Shown here in pieces: positions 50,098 to 60,470 of a DNA stretch of 64,000 nucleotides (position 1 is its first letter; each line of letters begins with the position of its first letter). The DNA is from Owenia fusiformis (taxonomy: Eukaryota > Annelida > Polychaeta > Sabellida > Oweniidae). The DNA lies in NCBI GenBank assembly GCA_903813345.2, contig CAIIXF020000010.1, forward strand, positions 24,533,740 to 24,597,739, in the 5' to 3' direction. Below the pieces are notes generated by a model. It was not told the DNA's origin, did no database searches, and saw only the letters and a program-made list of their open reading frames with translations. The translations under genes were made by a program, and so were the position numbers.

Positions 50098-50597
50098 NNN
50101 NNNNNNNNNNNNNNNNNNNNNNNNNNNNNNNNNNNNNNNNNNNNNNNNNNNNNNNNNNNNNNNNNNNNNNNNNNNNNNNNNNNNNNNNNNNNNNNNNNNN
50201 NNNNNNNNNNNNNNNNNNNNNNNNNNNNNNNNNNNNNNNNNNNNNNNNNNNNNNNNNNNNNNNNNNNNNNNNNNNNNNNNNNNNNNNNNNNNNNNNNNNN
50301 NNNNNNNNNNNNNNNNNNNNNNNNNNNNNNNNNNNNNNNNNNNNNNNNNNNNNNNNNNNNNNNNNNNNNNNNNNNNNNNNNNNNNNNNNNNNNNNNNNNN
50401 NNNNNNNNNNNNNNNNNNNNNNNNNNNNNNNNNNNNNNNNNNNNNNNNNNNNNNNNNNNNNNNNNNNNNNNNNNNNNNNNNNNNNNNNNNNNNNNNNNNN
50501 NNNNNNNNNNNNNNNNNNNNNNNNNNNNNNNNNNNNNNNNNNNNNNNNNNNNNNNNNNNNNNNNNNNNNNNNNNNNNNNNNNNNNNNNNNNNNNNNN
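50098..50597. other. Assembly gap of exactly 500 N
   Basis: A round 500-N run starts inside a satellite monomer and ends in a different repeat. This is the usual placeholder for a gap of unknown size, so the satellite probably continues into it. Confidence 0.97.
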
Positions 50598-50740
50598 GTA
50601 AAGGTATGTACCCCACTTACCCCACTTCCCAAGCTATGTATAGGACACAGTGTATCAATGTAGGGTATACACGTAAGGCTATGTACCCCGTTTACCCCGC
50701 TTCCCACGATATGTGTAGGTGCCCTGACACATGTTGGACA
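50598..50740 (+). repeat. ~74-bp tandem repeat at the right edge of the gap
   Basis: AGGTATGTACCCCACTTACC at 50602 recurs as AGGCTATGTACCCCGTTTAC at 50676, each with CCCACTTCCCA or CCCGCTTCCCA following. About two units are visible and more may lie in the gap. Confidence 0.7.
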
Positions 50741-51594
50741 TTGAGCTTAGAGACAACGGTGTGTCATAGTCTTCATGTAGTTGTACAAGGGGTTTTCGTA
50801 AAACACCGACCGCCGACCACCGACCAGTCACTCTCCACAGTTGGGTACATGTGGTCGGCTGACGGTCTTTTACATAAAGATGAAAAAATGCAAAATTAGA
50901 AGTAAAACTAAAACTGGGAATCCAATGACATATAGTACCTTTACTAGGTCGTGATATAAAAACGTATAATTATCATTTCAAATCACGATGAAAACGTTAC
51001 ATCGTCGTTGTGTGTAATGTCATATTTTTAAGTGATGTTTCAGTTGTTAGAAGAACAATTTCATCCTGGTTAGTCACTTTGGAAAAAACGCACGTAACAT
51101 TGCATTAAGTTCATTTTTCATTCATATGAAACGCAATAACAAAAACACACAATGTTGACGTCGTAACGTTATGTTTGATTTCTCAGTTGTTAAACGTCAA
51201 CTGGTAAAAACTACATTTGATATGACAAAAAAAGCTTTCTAATGGTGTACTGAAATGGTAAGTCACTTTTAATCCCGATAAGAGAACGCATGTAACATTA
51301 TATCGTGTTCAGTATTCAGTAGGCTATGACGATAACAAATCATTTTTGTTTCGAAATTGTTAAATTTCAGTAAAAAATTAGGATAGATTCCCGTAGAAAC
51401 GATAGGTTGGTTAATGATAGGTTAGGACCTAAGGCAGGGCAATTAATCGAGAGGAGACGGTCATGACCAATTTGTTTGCTTGCCAGTCGTTGCAAAGTAC
51501 AAAATCGGTAAAAAACGTTGCCTAGTCCAACGATTGACATTCAAAATCAAATTATTAATATTCTAAGGCTACAAATATGTTCGGTCTTTTACAT
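50741..51594 (+). repeat. Stretch with a degenerate ~190-bp tandem repeat
   Basis: TGGTTAGTCACTTT..AACGCACGTAACATT (from 51068) resembles TGGTAAGTCACTTTTA..AACGCATGTAACATT (from 51258). GATAACAAAT and GCAATAACAAAA follow at matching places. No gene was seen. GACCGCCGACCACCGACCA at about 50805 is a short triplet-like run. Confidence 0.4.
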
Positions 51595-52765
51595 GGGTTT
51601 CTCCGAAACCCAGTTGTCCGAAACCCAATTCCCCGAAACCCAGTTGTCCGAAACCCATTACTCCGAAAAATAAAGTCATAATTTACCAGAGAAAGGGGGG
51701 GGGGCGTAGCTTACTTAAGCTTACGTCAGTTTCATGCCATGTATTTGGCCAAATTAATGGCATGGACGCATTCTGTTATTCATAGATCTCTCTCTCACTT
51801 TGAATTGCATCCATTGCATGGCGTTACCAGAATGGCAGGAACGGGAGATTTATTTTACATTGTGATTCTAAAAAAGGTTATTAAGACACAATTATTACGG
51901 AACAGTTTATCTTATCTTCTTCAATCTCTTTTATATAGGCAAAATAAAATGAAACATTTTGAAACAGATAAAATAAGTTATCGCATAACACTTTAAGAAT
52001 GAAACGTCGCATTTAATTTCTTAGTCTCGGTCTCTTATCAAATCGTAAAAGAATAAAACATTCTAAACTTAATCACTTGGGATTTATGTTTCGGCATTCG
52101 TTTCAGGCATTTGTTTTTTATGTTCTTCTCCTGAAATATATTTGTTTGACAATAATCAGAGAAAGTGCGTATACGTATAAATATGCCACTCAAACAAACG
52201 GGTGTGACTTCAATTTCTTGTCTGTCTGAGGACGTATTGGGAACGAGGTAGAATTAAAGAATTCTTATGAACGAGTCATGCAAGATACTAGAACTAGTAA
52301 AGTAATGTATTGGATACGTTAATTTCTGATGGATCTGGATAAAATATATTTCCAAACTTTGTAAACACTAGATAACTTCATTTAGGCAGATATAGTATCT
52401 TGATATATTTGGCTATCATGCGTTTAAAATACGTTCCTAAAACTATGAAGACGTTGGGTGAGAAATATTGCTATTGTACGTTCGAAATGTATTTGGTTGT
52501 ATTTTGTAGTTCTCAAGTTACCCATGAACTTTCGTGGGCTAATTAACGTCTTGACTTAGCATATTTAGCCTAATTTTGCAATGATGTCAACGTGATTCAA
52601 ATGTTATGCTGTCGTGATTCGCAGAGGTTGCGACAAGATTCGTTTTAAGAACATGATTGTACTTTTTTATAAGATCCCCTAATTTTCGGAGAACTGGGTT
52701 TCGGACAACTGGGTTTCGGAGAATTGGGTTTAGGACAACTGGGTTTCGGACAACTGGGTTGACCC
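51595..52765. mobile_element. Foldback element with inverted 15-bp minisatellite arms
   Basis: 51595-51669 has about five units of CCGAAACCCAGTTGT. 52683-52760 has the reverse complement, ACAACTGGGTTTCGG, about five units. Units alternate between CAGTTGT and CAATTCC or CATTACT types in both arms, in mirrored order. The 1-kb interior is AT-rich with no recognisable coding sequence. The design matches the elements at 18125-19452 and 54481-56790. Target duplications were not found. Confidence 0.7.
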
Positions 52766-53396
52766 CAAATTGATGTGGCTTGCATGTAAGATGTAAGAAT
52801 AAAGTTTGAGTGTAAATGTATGTTGAAAAAATTACAAAATCTATAGTGGATACAAGGAGAATTTCCATGGGTGTCCACAAAGGGAAAATGCTCTAAGTGT
52901 CGTGACTGCTTACATAGCACCTCTACCAAAAGATTTCAGGAAGGCCAAACTGCCCTAATTCATGTCACCATACCAGTCAATGGGCAAAAGGGCAAACGCC
53001 TGACTTTTTTTATCTCGATTTACGTGGCCTCACTGGCCTATCTGAGGTTCTATGTCTATGCTACATTTTGACACTAAACTCAATAGGGGCCAAACATCTA
53101 CTTTTTGAAAGAATTGGTCAATTGTGACACTACCCCCTCTCTCTGCCGACAGTAATTGAAATTCATAAAAATGAAGGCAAAATTAATACGCCACTTGATT
53201 CGAAATTTTCCTTCAGATAACCCAAATAAACGCATTTTCAGAAGAAATGGCATGTTGAGATTGCAAAAAGATGACAACTGTGCCTACATACTAGCTTACT
53301 GACTCGTTATGATCACAATTGTGTTGGGACTACATTTATTTTTGAATACTACTTTTTTCTATTCAGCGGAAGTGACGTATTAGGGCATTTGGCATT
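52766..53396. other. Stretch with no recognisable feature
   Basis: Unique-looking sequence between two elements. Open frames of up to about 66 codons have no domain. Confidence 0.4.
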
Positions 53397-53862
53397 GGGG
53401 TGTCACTCCTGTAAATCATTGAAAAATATTGAAAAAATCACAAACTTCAAGTTCTGGGGTACATATCGCCATTTTCGAACGAACTAGCCCATACAATGAA
53501 TATATTTCTGCGTTCCCCTATACATAACCTTCATCTTGACACTATATTTAACATAGGGTTTGCGTCTAGACTTTTATATATCACTACGCCAACATAGGGA
53601 CTCATTTTCAGGTAAAATCCCTGCTTCACCGATGAAAATTAACGAATAAAGTTCCAGTTTACGGGACTATATTCTTGCGATTTTTTTCTTAAAATGGCAC
53701 ATTTAGAAAGTACTTGGCCTCAGCTTTACATACATACCTCAAATGGCCACATTGCATACACTTAAACCTACTATACTCACCATTGAAGTTGGCATGGCTT
53801 CGTTTTTAAGTATTAAAAAACACTGTCCTACCCGGAAGTGCTATTTACCGGAGTGACACCTT
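53397..53862. mobile_element. MITE with ~20-bp inverted ends
   Basis: GGGGTGTCACTCCTGTAAAT at 53397 and ATTTACCGGAGTGACACCTT ending at 53862 are inverted copies with about three mismatches. GCGGAAGTGACGTATTA outside the left end and CCGGAAGTGCTATTTA inside the right suggest a wider inverted match. The left 95 bp also occur in reverse at 4150-4239. Confidence 0.6.
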
Positions 53863-53916
53863 GGGCCGAAGTACTATTCATATTTGCGCATGCGCAGAAT
53901 AATGATGTCTAAAAAG

Positions 53917-54221
53917 CAAGGAGGATTGGCTCCCAGGATCGAAACTCGATATTTTCCAACAATGAAAACGTCGAAATGTCGTTATTTTCTGAAATTAAAA
54001 CCGACTATAAATTCAAAATAAACAGTTCAAAAGATTCGAACCAATATCTCGATCATTTCTTGTGAGTTTTGGAATTTTTCGTTTGGAAATAAGACCAAAA
54101 TTCACGATTTAAATATTGAAGTGAACAAAATGGCGGCTGTTTGAATTCGAATTTTGTATTACGACATACCCATATATGGGACAGAATATCGGTGGTGCAC
54201 TCTGGGAGCCAATCCTCCTTG
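53917..54221. mobile_element. 305-bp MITE with perfect 20-bp TIRs and 9-bp target duplication
   Basis: CAAGGAGGATTGGCTCCCAG (53917-53936) is exactly inverted at 54202-54221. TCTAAAAAG lies immediately outside on both sides (53908-53916 and 54222-54230). A 9-bp duplication suits MULE-like elements and does not exclude Merlin or hAT relatives. The exact ends and duplication argue for a young insertion. Non-coding. Confidence 0.92.
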
Positions 54222-54230
54222 TCTAAAAAG

Positions 54231-54480
54231 TAAAAATTTCGTTTGGGTTGCGAGTAAATCTCAGGCACGACATGGAAATCTGAAATTATAGAGGGCGCAT
54301 TTTCATTTTACACACGGCGAAATGAAACAAAGATTTCCCGGGAAATTTTGGACAATACTAGTATATTAATAGTCTATTGTACAACCACATTTGACCAGCA
54401 CGATCACAAATCACATAGGGACCAATTAATATGATGTAAAACAATCAACCACCTACTGACCGAGCTTAGTAAAGAAAAAA
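54231..54480. other. Stretch with no recognisable feature
   Basis: Short AT-rich spacer. Nothing identified. Confidence 0.4.
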
Positions 54481-55059
54481 TATCAAGGATCAAGGTAAAT
54501 CACTTATGATCAGGAACAATCACCTAAACCAGGGACAATCACCTAAGATTAGAACAATTGAGTACAATCACAGTATCAAAACAAAATATTAAGAATCAAA
54601 ACCAAACAATTGCCCAGAAGAGTCAAGAAAAATTTAAAGCAATAAAAACAATCACTTAAGATTAAGAACAATCACCTGTAAAATTGTTTAGTATCGACCC
54701 AATCCCTAAGGATCAAGACAGATACCAAAGATCAAGATCATGAGGATATTTCTAAGGATCAAAAACATTATCACTTAAGATCAATAACAATCACCTAGGA
54801 TCAAGATTAATCACTTAGAATTAAGAACACCAAGGGCTCAGAAGAAATTTTTGGATCGGGAAAAATCACTTAGTGTGCTGTTAATGGGTTCAATAATGTA
54901 ACTTAAAAGTCCAATATAAGATGAGATATAATGCATTTTTATTTGAGCAGATCCCCAATCTGTTCATTTCATGTAGACCCTATGCTATAATCGCTGGAAT
55001 ATACACAAATTGTGTCACCTATTCACTATATGATGTACATGTAGTTTAAATATATTATA

Positions 55060-55130
55060 TGAATAAATAAATAAATAAAAATAAATAAAATGAACGCAAA
55101 AATCATTAGTCAAATAAATAAATAAATATA
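55060..55130. repeat. (AAAT)n microsatellite
   Basis: AATAAATAAATAAATAAAAA-type tracts at about 55061-55089 and 55113-55127, between the arms of the foldback element. Confidence 0.85.
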
Positions 55131-55837
55131 TTTAAAAATATATACATGTACAGTATTTAAATATAAAAACATAACTTGATATTATATGTTTTACATGTTG
55201 TATATTTTTATGATATTTTATCTGAGTTAGCAAAACTCTCGCCAATTGGCTTTTTAAAATCTGACCAATAGTATTTGAAAGGAAAGTTCATTTGTCCCTA
55301 AATAAAACGGTTCAAAAGAATTTTTTTGATATTTGTTGGCCAGACAGCCAAGCACAATAATATAAAAAGTCTTACCTACATGTTTTATTGTTTTGGCAAG
55401 AAAGTTGCTCATCCAATATGCATTTTCCAACTCGGTTACCATCTGCATGTAAAATTCTTATATACTTGTATTTTGAAAAAAATGTGATGACAGTGAGTCA
55501 CCAAAGTTTGACAAAAATATATGTGGCAAGCAAAAATTCGTACTAGTATAGTAGTATTGTCAAATGTCAATGCTTCAAATCAATACCCAGTCATCTGGGA
55601 GTTGAACCCAGTCCAGGAATATTTAAATTCATGGTGTGCCCACACAACTGTGCATGGTATATACAGATGTTGCATTAAGATTTTGCATCTTTATAGTCAA
55701 TACATCTTGATACAGTGATAAGCATATCTATTAATGACTATTATGAAATAATTATCATATTTTGAACACAAAAACAGCATCTATATATCTTAAAGTAAAT
55801 GTCACTTACCCTTACTTACTTCTTGCATGAATGTTTG

Positions 55838-56790
55838 TGTTTCTTGTTCTTGATCCTATGTATTTGATTCTTTTTGATTCTTTGTTATTATACTTAATCC
55901 CAAGTTATTTTGTCTCGATTCAACATGTCCCCATGTGATTGTTTAGTTGTTGTTTTTTATCCCAGATGATTATTCTTGATCCTAAGTGATTGTTATTGGT
56001 CCTTAATAATTTGTTCTTGATCTTAAGGAGGTGTTCTTGATGCTAAGTGGAAATTTTAGATCCAAAATAATTTTTTCATTGATATTACATGATTGTTCTT
56101 GATCCTAGGTGATTGTTTTTCATCTTAAGTGATTGGTCTTGATCCTAAATAAATTGTTCTTGATCCCAACAGAGTGTTCTTGATCTTAATTGATTTTTCT
56201 TGATCCTAAGTTGTTCTTGATCCCAAGGGGGTGCTCTTGATCCTAATTGATTCTTCTTGATCTTAAGTGATTGGTCTTGATCCTAAATAAATTGTTCTTG
56301 ATCCCAACGGAGTGTTCTTGATCTTAATTGATTTTTCTTGATCCTAAGTGATTGGTCTTGATCCTAAATAAATTGTTCTTGATCCAAAGGGAGTGTTCTT
56401 TATCCTAATTGATTCTTCTTGACCCAAGTGATTGGTCTTGGTCCTAAATAAATTGTCTTGATCCCATCGGAATGTTCTTAATCCTTATTGATTTTTCTTG
56501 ATCCTAAGTGATTGGTCTTGATCCTAAATAAATTGTTCTTGATCCTAAGGGGATGTTCTTGCAGCTAAGTGGTTATTTTTGATCCAAAATAATTAGTTAT
56601 TGATATTACCTGATTGTTCTTGATCCTAGGTGATTGTTCTTGATCCTAGATGGTTGTTCTTGTTCCTAAGTGCTTGTTGTTCTTGATCCTGGGTGATTGT
56701 TTTGAAGCTAAGGTGATTGTTCTAGATCCTACATGTAGGTAATTGTTCTTGATCCTTGGTGATTGTTTTGTATAATAGGTGATTGTCCTT
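55838..56790 (-). repeat. Minisatellite, 20-bp unit, with ~80-bp super-repeat
   Basis: Dozens of CTTGATCCTAAGTGATTGTT-type units. GATTGGTCTT occurs at 56131, 56269, 56350, 56430 and 56510, showing that groups of four units were duplicated together at about 80 bp. Confidence 0.9.
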
Positions 56791-56791
56791 G

Positions 56792-56808
56792 ATATATATA
56801 TATATATA
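56792..56808. repeat. (TA)n microsatellite
   Basis: A short TATATATATATATATAT tract between the right minisatellite arm and the PHD frame. Confidence 0.85.
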
Positions 56809-56830
56809 TCTTTTATTGACTCTTTAGATG

Positions 56831-57719
56831 TCATAATGACATATTAGTCACTAAGGTAGAGCAGTTCTTCCCATTGTCGAGTTGAAGAACTGGTCCTAGG
56901 AGATTATTCTTGATCTCAGTTTTTTTACAGCAGTATGGGCACTTATAACTTTCCTTGAGTGCAAGCCTTGCAATATCGCTGGCAGTTAGATTTTGCTTCA
57001 TGCAGGAAAAATGAAACCAGTTGAGGCAAGTGTCACAATAGATCATTTCTCCTCCAGTGTTTGTGACACTTGCAATATAGGCTTAATTTGTGTCTTGCTT
57101 GTTTCAACGATGAATTCAAGGTAGTGTGAGGGAACATGAATAGTTTTCCAGCGACAAAACACCTTTCCAGATGGCTCCTCATTATAATACCATTAGTTTT
57201 AAATGTGATGTTGTCTGGTTGGATGCCTTGAGCAAGGGCTGTTGCATTAGCAATTGCAAATAACCCACAGTCATGACCATTTGGTTGTTGCTGTGCGTTT
57301 TTTACAATTACTTGCAACAGCCCACCATCCGCTTCATCTTCTTTCGAAATACAGTATTTCCTGTACAAAGAAACAAGCTGCTGCCTCAGTGCAGCACCAC
57401 AGGAACTACTGTTGGAATCATAAACTGTGATGACCCTTTCACTCTCGTTTGTCTGAACTGAACAAGAAGTCACCCAGTGGTTTCCAAGATGGTGTATCTG
57501 GATGGCTTCTCCTTCAGCTGGAATAGCAGGGAAGATGTCATTATGTCTGAGAGTTAAAGTATTGGTCAGTCCATCAATGCCAACATGAAGTGGAGCAGGG
57601 AGCATTGTACTCTCCGGTGGTAAGTTGCTTAGTTTGGATTTGTTTTCCAGGGGACTGTTTCTCACAGTCACACAGTAGACACAAGAGGGGTGAGAAACCC
57701 CAGGGTTCAAAGATGACAT
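56831..57719 (-). pseudogene. Ulp1/C48-like cysteine protease followed by a PHD finger, in two frames
   Basis: The longer frame (57719 to 57033, 228 codons) has a Ulp1-type core: HLGNHWVTSCS with His81, VYDSNSS with Asp101, and QQQPNGHDCGLFAIANA with Gln145 and Cys151. All four active-site positions of the family are present. Members cut ubiquitin-like or SUMO-like tags or related precursors. The usual start of the fold (Trp-Leu-x-Asp region) is missing, so the 5' end is truncated or in an unseen exon. A second frame (57046 to 56831, 71 codons) carries most of a PHD finger: CDTCLNWFHFSC and YKCPYC. Its first Cys pair (YCKC, residues 215-218) is in the longer frame, so a frame change falls within about 20 bases upstream of 57046. 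Together the ligands make a full Cys4-His-Cys3 set. PHD fingers bind histone tails. Protease plus PHD is a pairing I associate with multicopy, possibly transposon-borne genes in invertebrates (from memory). It could be a host pseudogene, a DNA-transposon gene, or a gene with one sequencing error. Confidence 0.75.
56894..56919 (-). repeat. Minisatellite-like unit inside the 3' coding end
   Basis: On the minus strand GAGATCAAGAATAATCTCCT, then AGGACC, encodes EIKNNLLG just after the PHD finger. It differs at only about three positions from the minisatellite unit GATCAAGAACAATCACCTAG, then GATC, of the array ending 100 bp away. Confidence 0.65.
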
Positions 57720-57892
57720 ACGCTTTAATGAGTCGATTGTTGATTGGTTTAAAACTATAGGTCAATTTGAAACTTTGAAAACCAAGATGGAGGGTAAGCT
57801 TAAGACAAATCATGATATATGTACTTCCGGGAAAGGAGGTGTGCGAAGGAGGAAATCGTATGTCATCAATTGAATCATGGGGTTTTCCCTCC

Positions 57893-58728
57893 TCTTAGTA
57901 GACACGATCACTAGAGTCGGGGCAATCTGCGCGAGATTCGGTATTTACTTGTTTCAGTTCTTCATAAAGAAACTTTTTCATTTCCATGATTCAAAGTGCT
58001 TTTCTACCATCAGCGCCAAGGGGGGGGGGAGATTTCCCAAAGATGACCTTTCATATTGGCACGTTCGAAAAGAAATTTTATGAACAGGCCTCATTTGCCA
58101 TTGAACTGAATCTCCCAATGTTTGCTGTAGTTTTATGAGTATTCTCTACAAGTTTGGATCGAGTAACTTCAATAGTATTACCATAGATTTAAAATGATGA
58201 TATTGAACTGATGTTAACGCCATTTCCACGATTTCAAATTTTACTTTGCGCATTTGCAGCCCTGAGAGAGCACGTGCTCATGATTGTTCACATGATCGCA
58301 TCCTGTAATTTAATAGGAGATGATGCGGGAGATGACGTAATGCGGAATCCCCAAATACGATAGACTATGAAAGAATTATGGGAGCTACTCACTTCTTCTG
58401 CATCAGCACGGTTTAAGTTTGTACACACGTTAACAAATTCGGGGCATGTTGGTGTTATGTCATTACATTTGTTACGGGTGTATACTTTTTGTTTTGACAC
58501 TAAAAAATATTCCCGCAATATAAGGAGCATTATGGGTAGGGACTGCTGTGAAATAATGATCGTAAGTGACATCTATCTCAAATTAAATGTTATTATTAAG
58601 TTATTAATTGCGCATGCGTTATAATAACTTGAACCAATTAAGTTGCTGGATTTGATGCACATGCGCTAAAAACCGAACCAAAAATGGAATCTCGCGCAGA
58701 TTGCCTCTAGTGGATCTCTGTTGTTAGT
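57893..58728. mobile_element. TIR element of about 0.8 kb
   Basis: GCAATCTGCGCGAGATT at 57922-57938 is exactly inverted at 58688-58704. Outside it GATCACTAGAG and CTCTAGTGGATC, then TAGTAGACAC and GTTGTTAGTA, extend the inverted match imperfectly. No transposase lies between. The open frames inside are short. Target duplications were not identified. Confidence 0.55.
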
Positions 58729-59221
58729 AAACCTGAAGTGCGGTTACTTCTCAACATTTAGGTTTACTTGTTGAACTATAGCTTAACCTTTATGCTTCAA
58801 AGTCCCAATGTATGATATCTTCACTCGTTTCCTCGGTTGCTTGTGAATATATCATATCAATTGAGTATTTCACAGTATTTCAGTTTGAATCCCGCTTTCA
58901 GATTAGACTATATCCTACTTAGTCTGAATTATATTCAGACTATAAGGCACCTATGTTAAAGTTTGGTAATATGAAATATTTGTTTACATAGGAAGTGCTA
59001 TTCAAAATGGCCGATTGGTAAAATTAATTTGCACATTTGTTACTTCAACTAGCTTTATTTCCACTTGACAATATGCTGTGTTACTTTTTATTGCATTTAA
59101 TTGTACCTTACTATTTAATTGAGATTTTGTAATGTTTATTTTATTGAAGAAATGGTTCCTCTAATTGATAATTTTGTGCAAAAAATTTCACTGCAATTTC
59201 CACAGGAAAGTAGTACATCAT
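58729..59221. other. Stretch with no recognisable feature
   Basis: AT-rich sequence. TTAGTCTGAATTATATTCAGACTA at about 58919 is a small palindrome. No gene. Confidence 0.4.
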
Positions 59222-59252
59222 AACAGACTGACTTCTTTCAAGTCAGTCTGTT
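59222..59252. repeat. Perfect 13-bp-stem hairpin
   Basis: AACAGACTGACTT - CTTTC - AAGTCAGTCTGTT, a perfect stem with a 5-nt loop. No T-run follows directly and no conserved RNA family was recognised. Confidence 0.9.
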
Positions 59253-59454
59253 GGATACATACTAGCTTTCAGATGCAATTTTTTTTCTGTGTCTAGATTA
59301 TACATTTTTCTTCTTTTGTGGACCCAGTTTTGAAATTATTTTTTTTATTTCTTTTTATATCAGTAGTAGCTCAATAAATATTTTGAGCCATTTGCCAATA
59401 TTTTGACGCTACTACAATGATCTGGCTTACCCTCAAAGGCTGGCTTGCTTACTA

Positions 59455-59591
59455 ATGCCTGGGTCACATTTGCTCCTATCCATCGGCCGGCGCCTGGCCG
59501 ATTGAGTGTTTTGTTCAATATTGTATTCAATTTGAACAAAATGCTCAATCGCTAGCTATAGTGAAAATCGGAGCAAATGTGACCAAGGCAT
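59455..59591. mobile_element. 137-bp palindromic MITE
   Basis: ATGCCTGGGTCACATTTGCT at 59455 is inverted at 59591 (AGCAAATGTGACCAAGGCAT) with one mismatch. A second inner inverted pair, CGATTGAGTGTTTTGTTCAA and TTGAACAAAATGCTCAATCG, makes it a nested hairpin. A related fragment lies at 22201-22280. Confidence 0.8.
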
Positions 59592-59950
59592 AATTCATGA
59601 TTTCCCGATGTTTTTGTGATTTACAACCACAATACACGGATACTAATATTGAATACATTCTGTTTACGAAATGAATTGTCTCTAGTAGAACTGCACTGAA
59701 CTTTGATGAGAAATGTTTCGGAAAATATTGAGTGCAACATTGTTTGAGATTATTTTTCTAGTTGGTTGTATTAGTCCCCGATCTGATTCCCAAAAGGGCT
59801 CTAGAAAAGGGGTTTTGTTGTCTGGTAGTTTCCCACATAAAATGATTATACCGTTTGAAAGAACAGACTTCCCTCTTAAAGAAAGATGTAAACAGGGGCA
59901 AAAGGCACCAAAACGGGGTTAGACAAGGTGGCATTCTGAAGTCTCACTTT
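59592..59950. other. Stretch leading into tandem repeats
   Basis: AAACAGGGGCAAAAGGCACC at 59890 is the first of three related words (others at 60483 and 60622). No gene. Confidence 0.4.
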
Positions 59951-60470
59951 CTTGTCATCACGATACCAGGTAAACCATTAGACGGATTTACTTCAAATTT
60001 TCACACATGTTATATGGTAAGAAGTTCTAGTGCTGATTAACTTTGCGGCGGCCATCTTGCATTCTGGCGGCCATCTTGGAATTTTTTTCAGATAAATATT
60101 GTCATCGCAATTCCACAAAAACCACATAACAGATGTACTTCACATGTTCACACATGTAACATGGTAAAAAGTCCTAGACCTCATTATTTTTTCGGTGGCC
60201 ATCTTGCATTCTGGCAGCCATCTTGGAAGTTTAAAGATAAATCTTGTCATCACAATTTCAGGAAAACCAAACGGATTTACTTCAAATTTTCACACAAATT
60301 ACATGGTAAGAAGTTCTAGAGCTAATTAACCTTTCGGTGGCCATCTTGCATTCTGGCGTCCATCTTGGAAGTTTTTTGGATAAATCTTGTCATTGTGATT
60401 CCAGGAAAACCACTTTACTGATTTTCTTGAAACTTTTACACATGTTACAAGGAAGGTTACATGCTACCTT
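59951..60470 (+). repeat. Four tandem units of ~145 bp with GGCCATCTTG pairs
   Basis: (C/A)TTGTCATC(A/G) words start units at 59951, 60098, 60243 and 60386. Each unit has ACTTCAAATTTTCACACATG, TGGTAAGAAGTTCTAG and paired GGCGGCCATCTTG(C/G) words. The plan is like the Helitron-like core repeats, but no (GGAC)n or terminal hairpin is visible. Confidence 0.8.

Larger units (their letters stand above)
54481..56790. mobile_element. Foldback element with inverted 20-bp minisatellite arms
   Basis: 54481-54880 is built from GATCAAGAACAATCACCTAA-type units. 55838-56790 is built from the reverse complement, TTAGGTGATTGTTCTTGATC type. The two arrays flank about 950 bp of AT-rich DNA containing an AAAT microsatellite. 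The right arm is longer and shows an ~80-bp super-repeat (four units) between 56269 and 56545. No target duplication was recognised. The adjacent Ulp1-PHD gene may belong to the same element, as its 3' end resembles the unit. Confidence 0.65.

Noticed and set aside
50068-50707. Long minus-strand open frames through the N gap
   Set aside because: They exist only because unknown bases contain no stops.
55590-55625. tRNA-like 3' half on the minus strand (GGGTTCAACTCCCAG)
   Set aside because: A box B-like word is present, but no box A or acceptor stem could be found upstream on that strand.
57273-57813. Open frames on both strands overlapping the protease region
   Set aside because: They are shadows of the protease frame and lack its conserved motifs.
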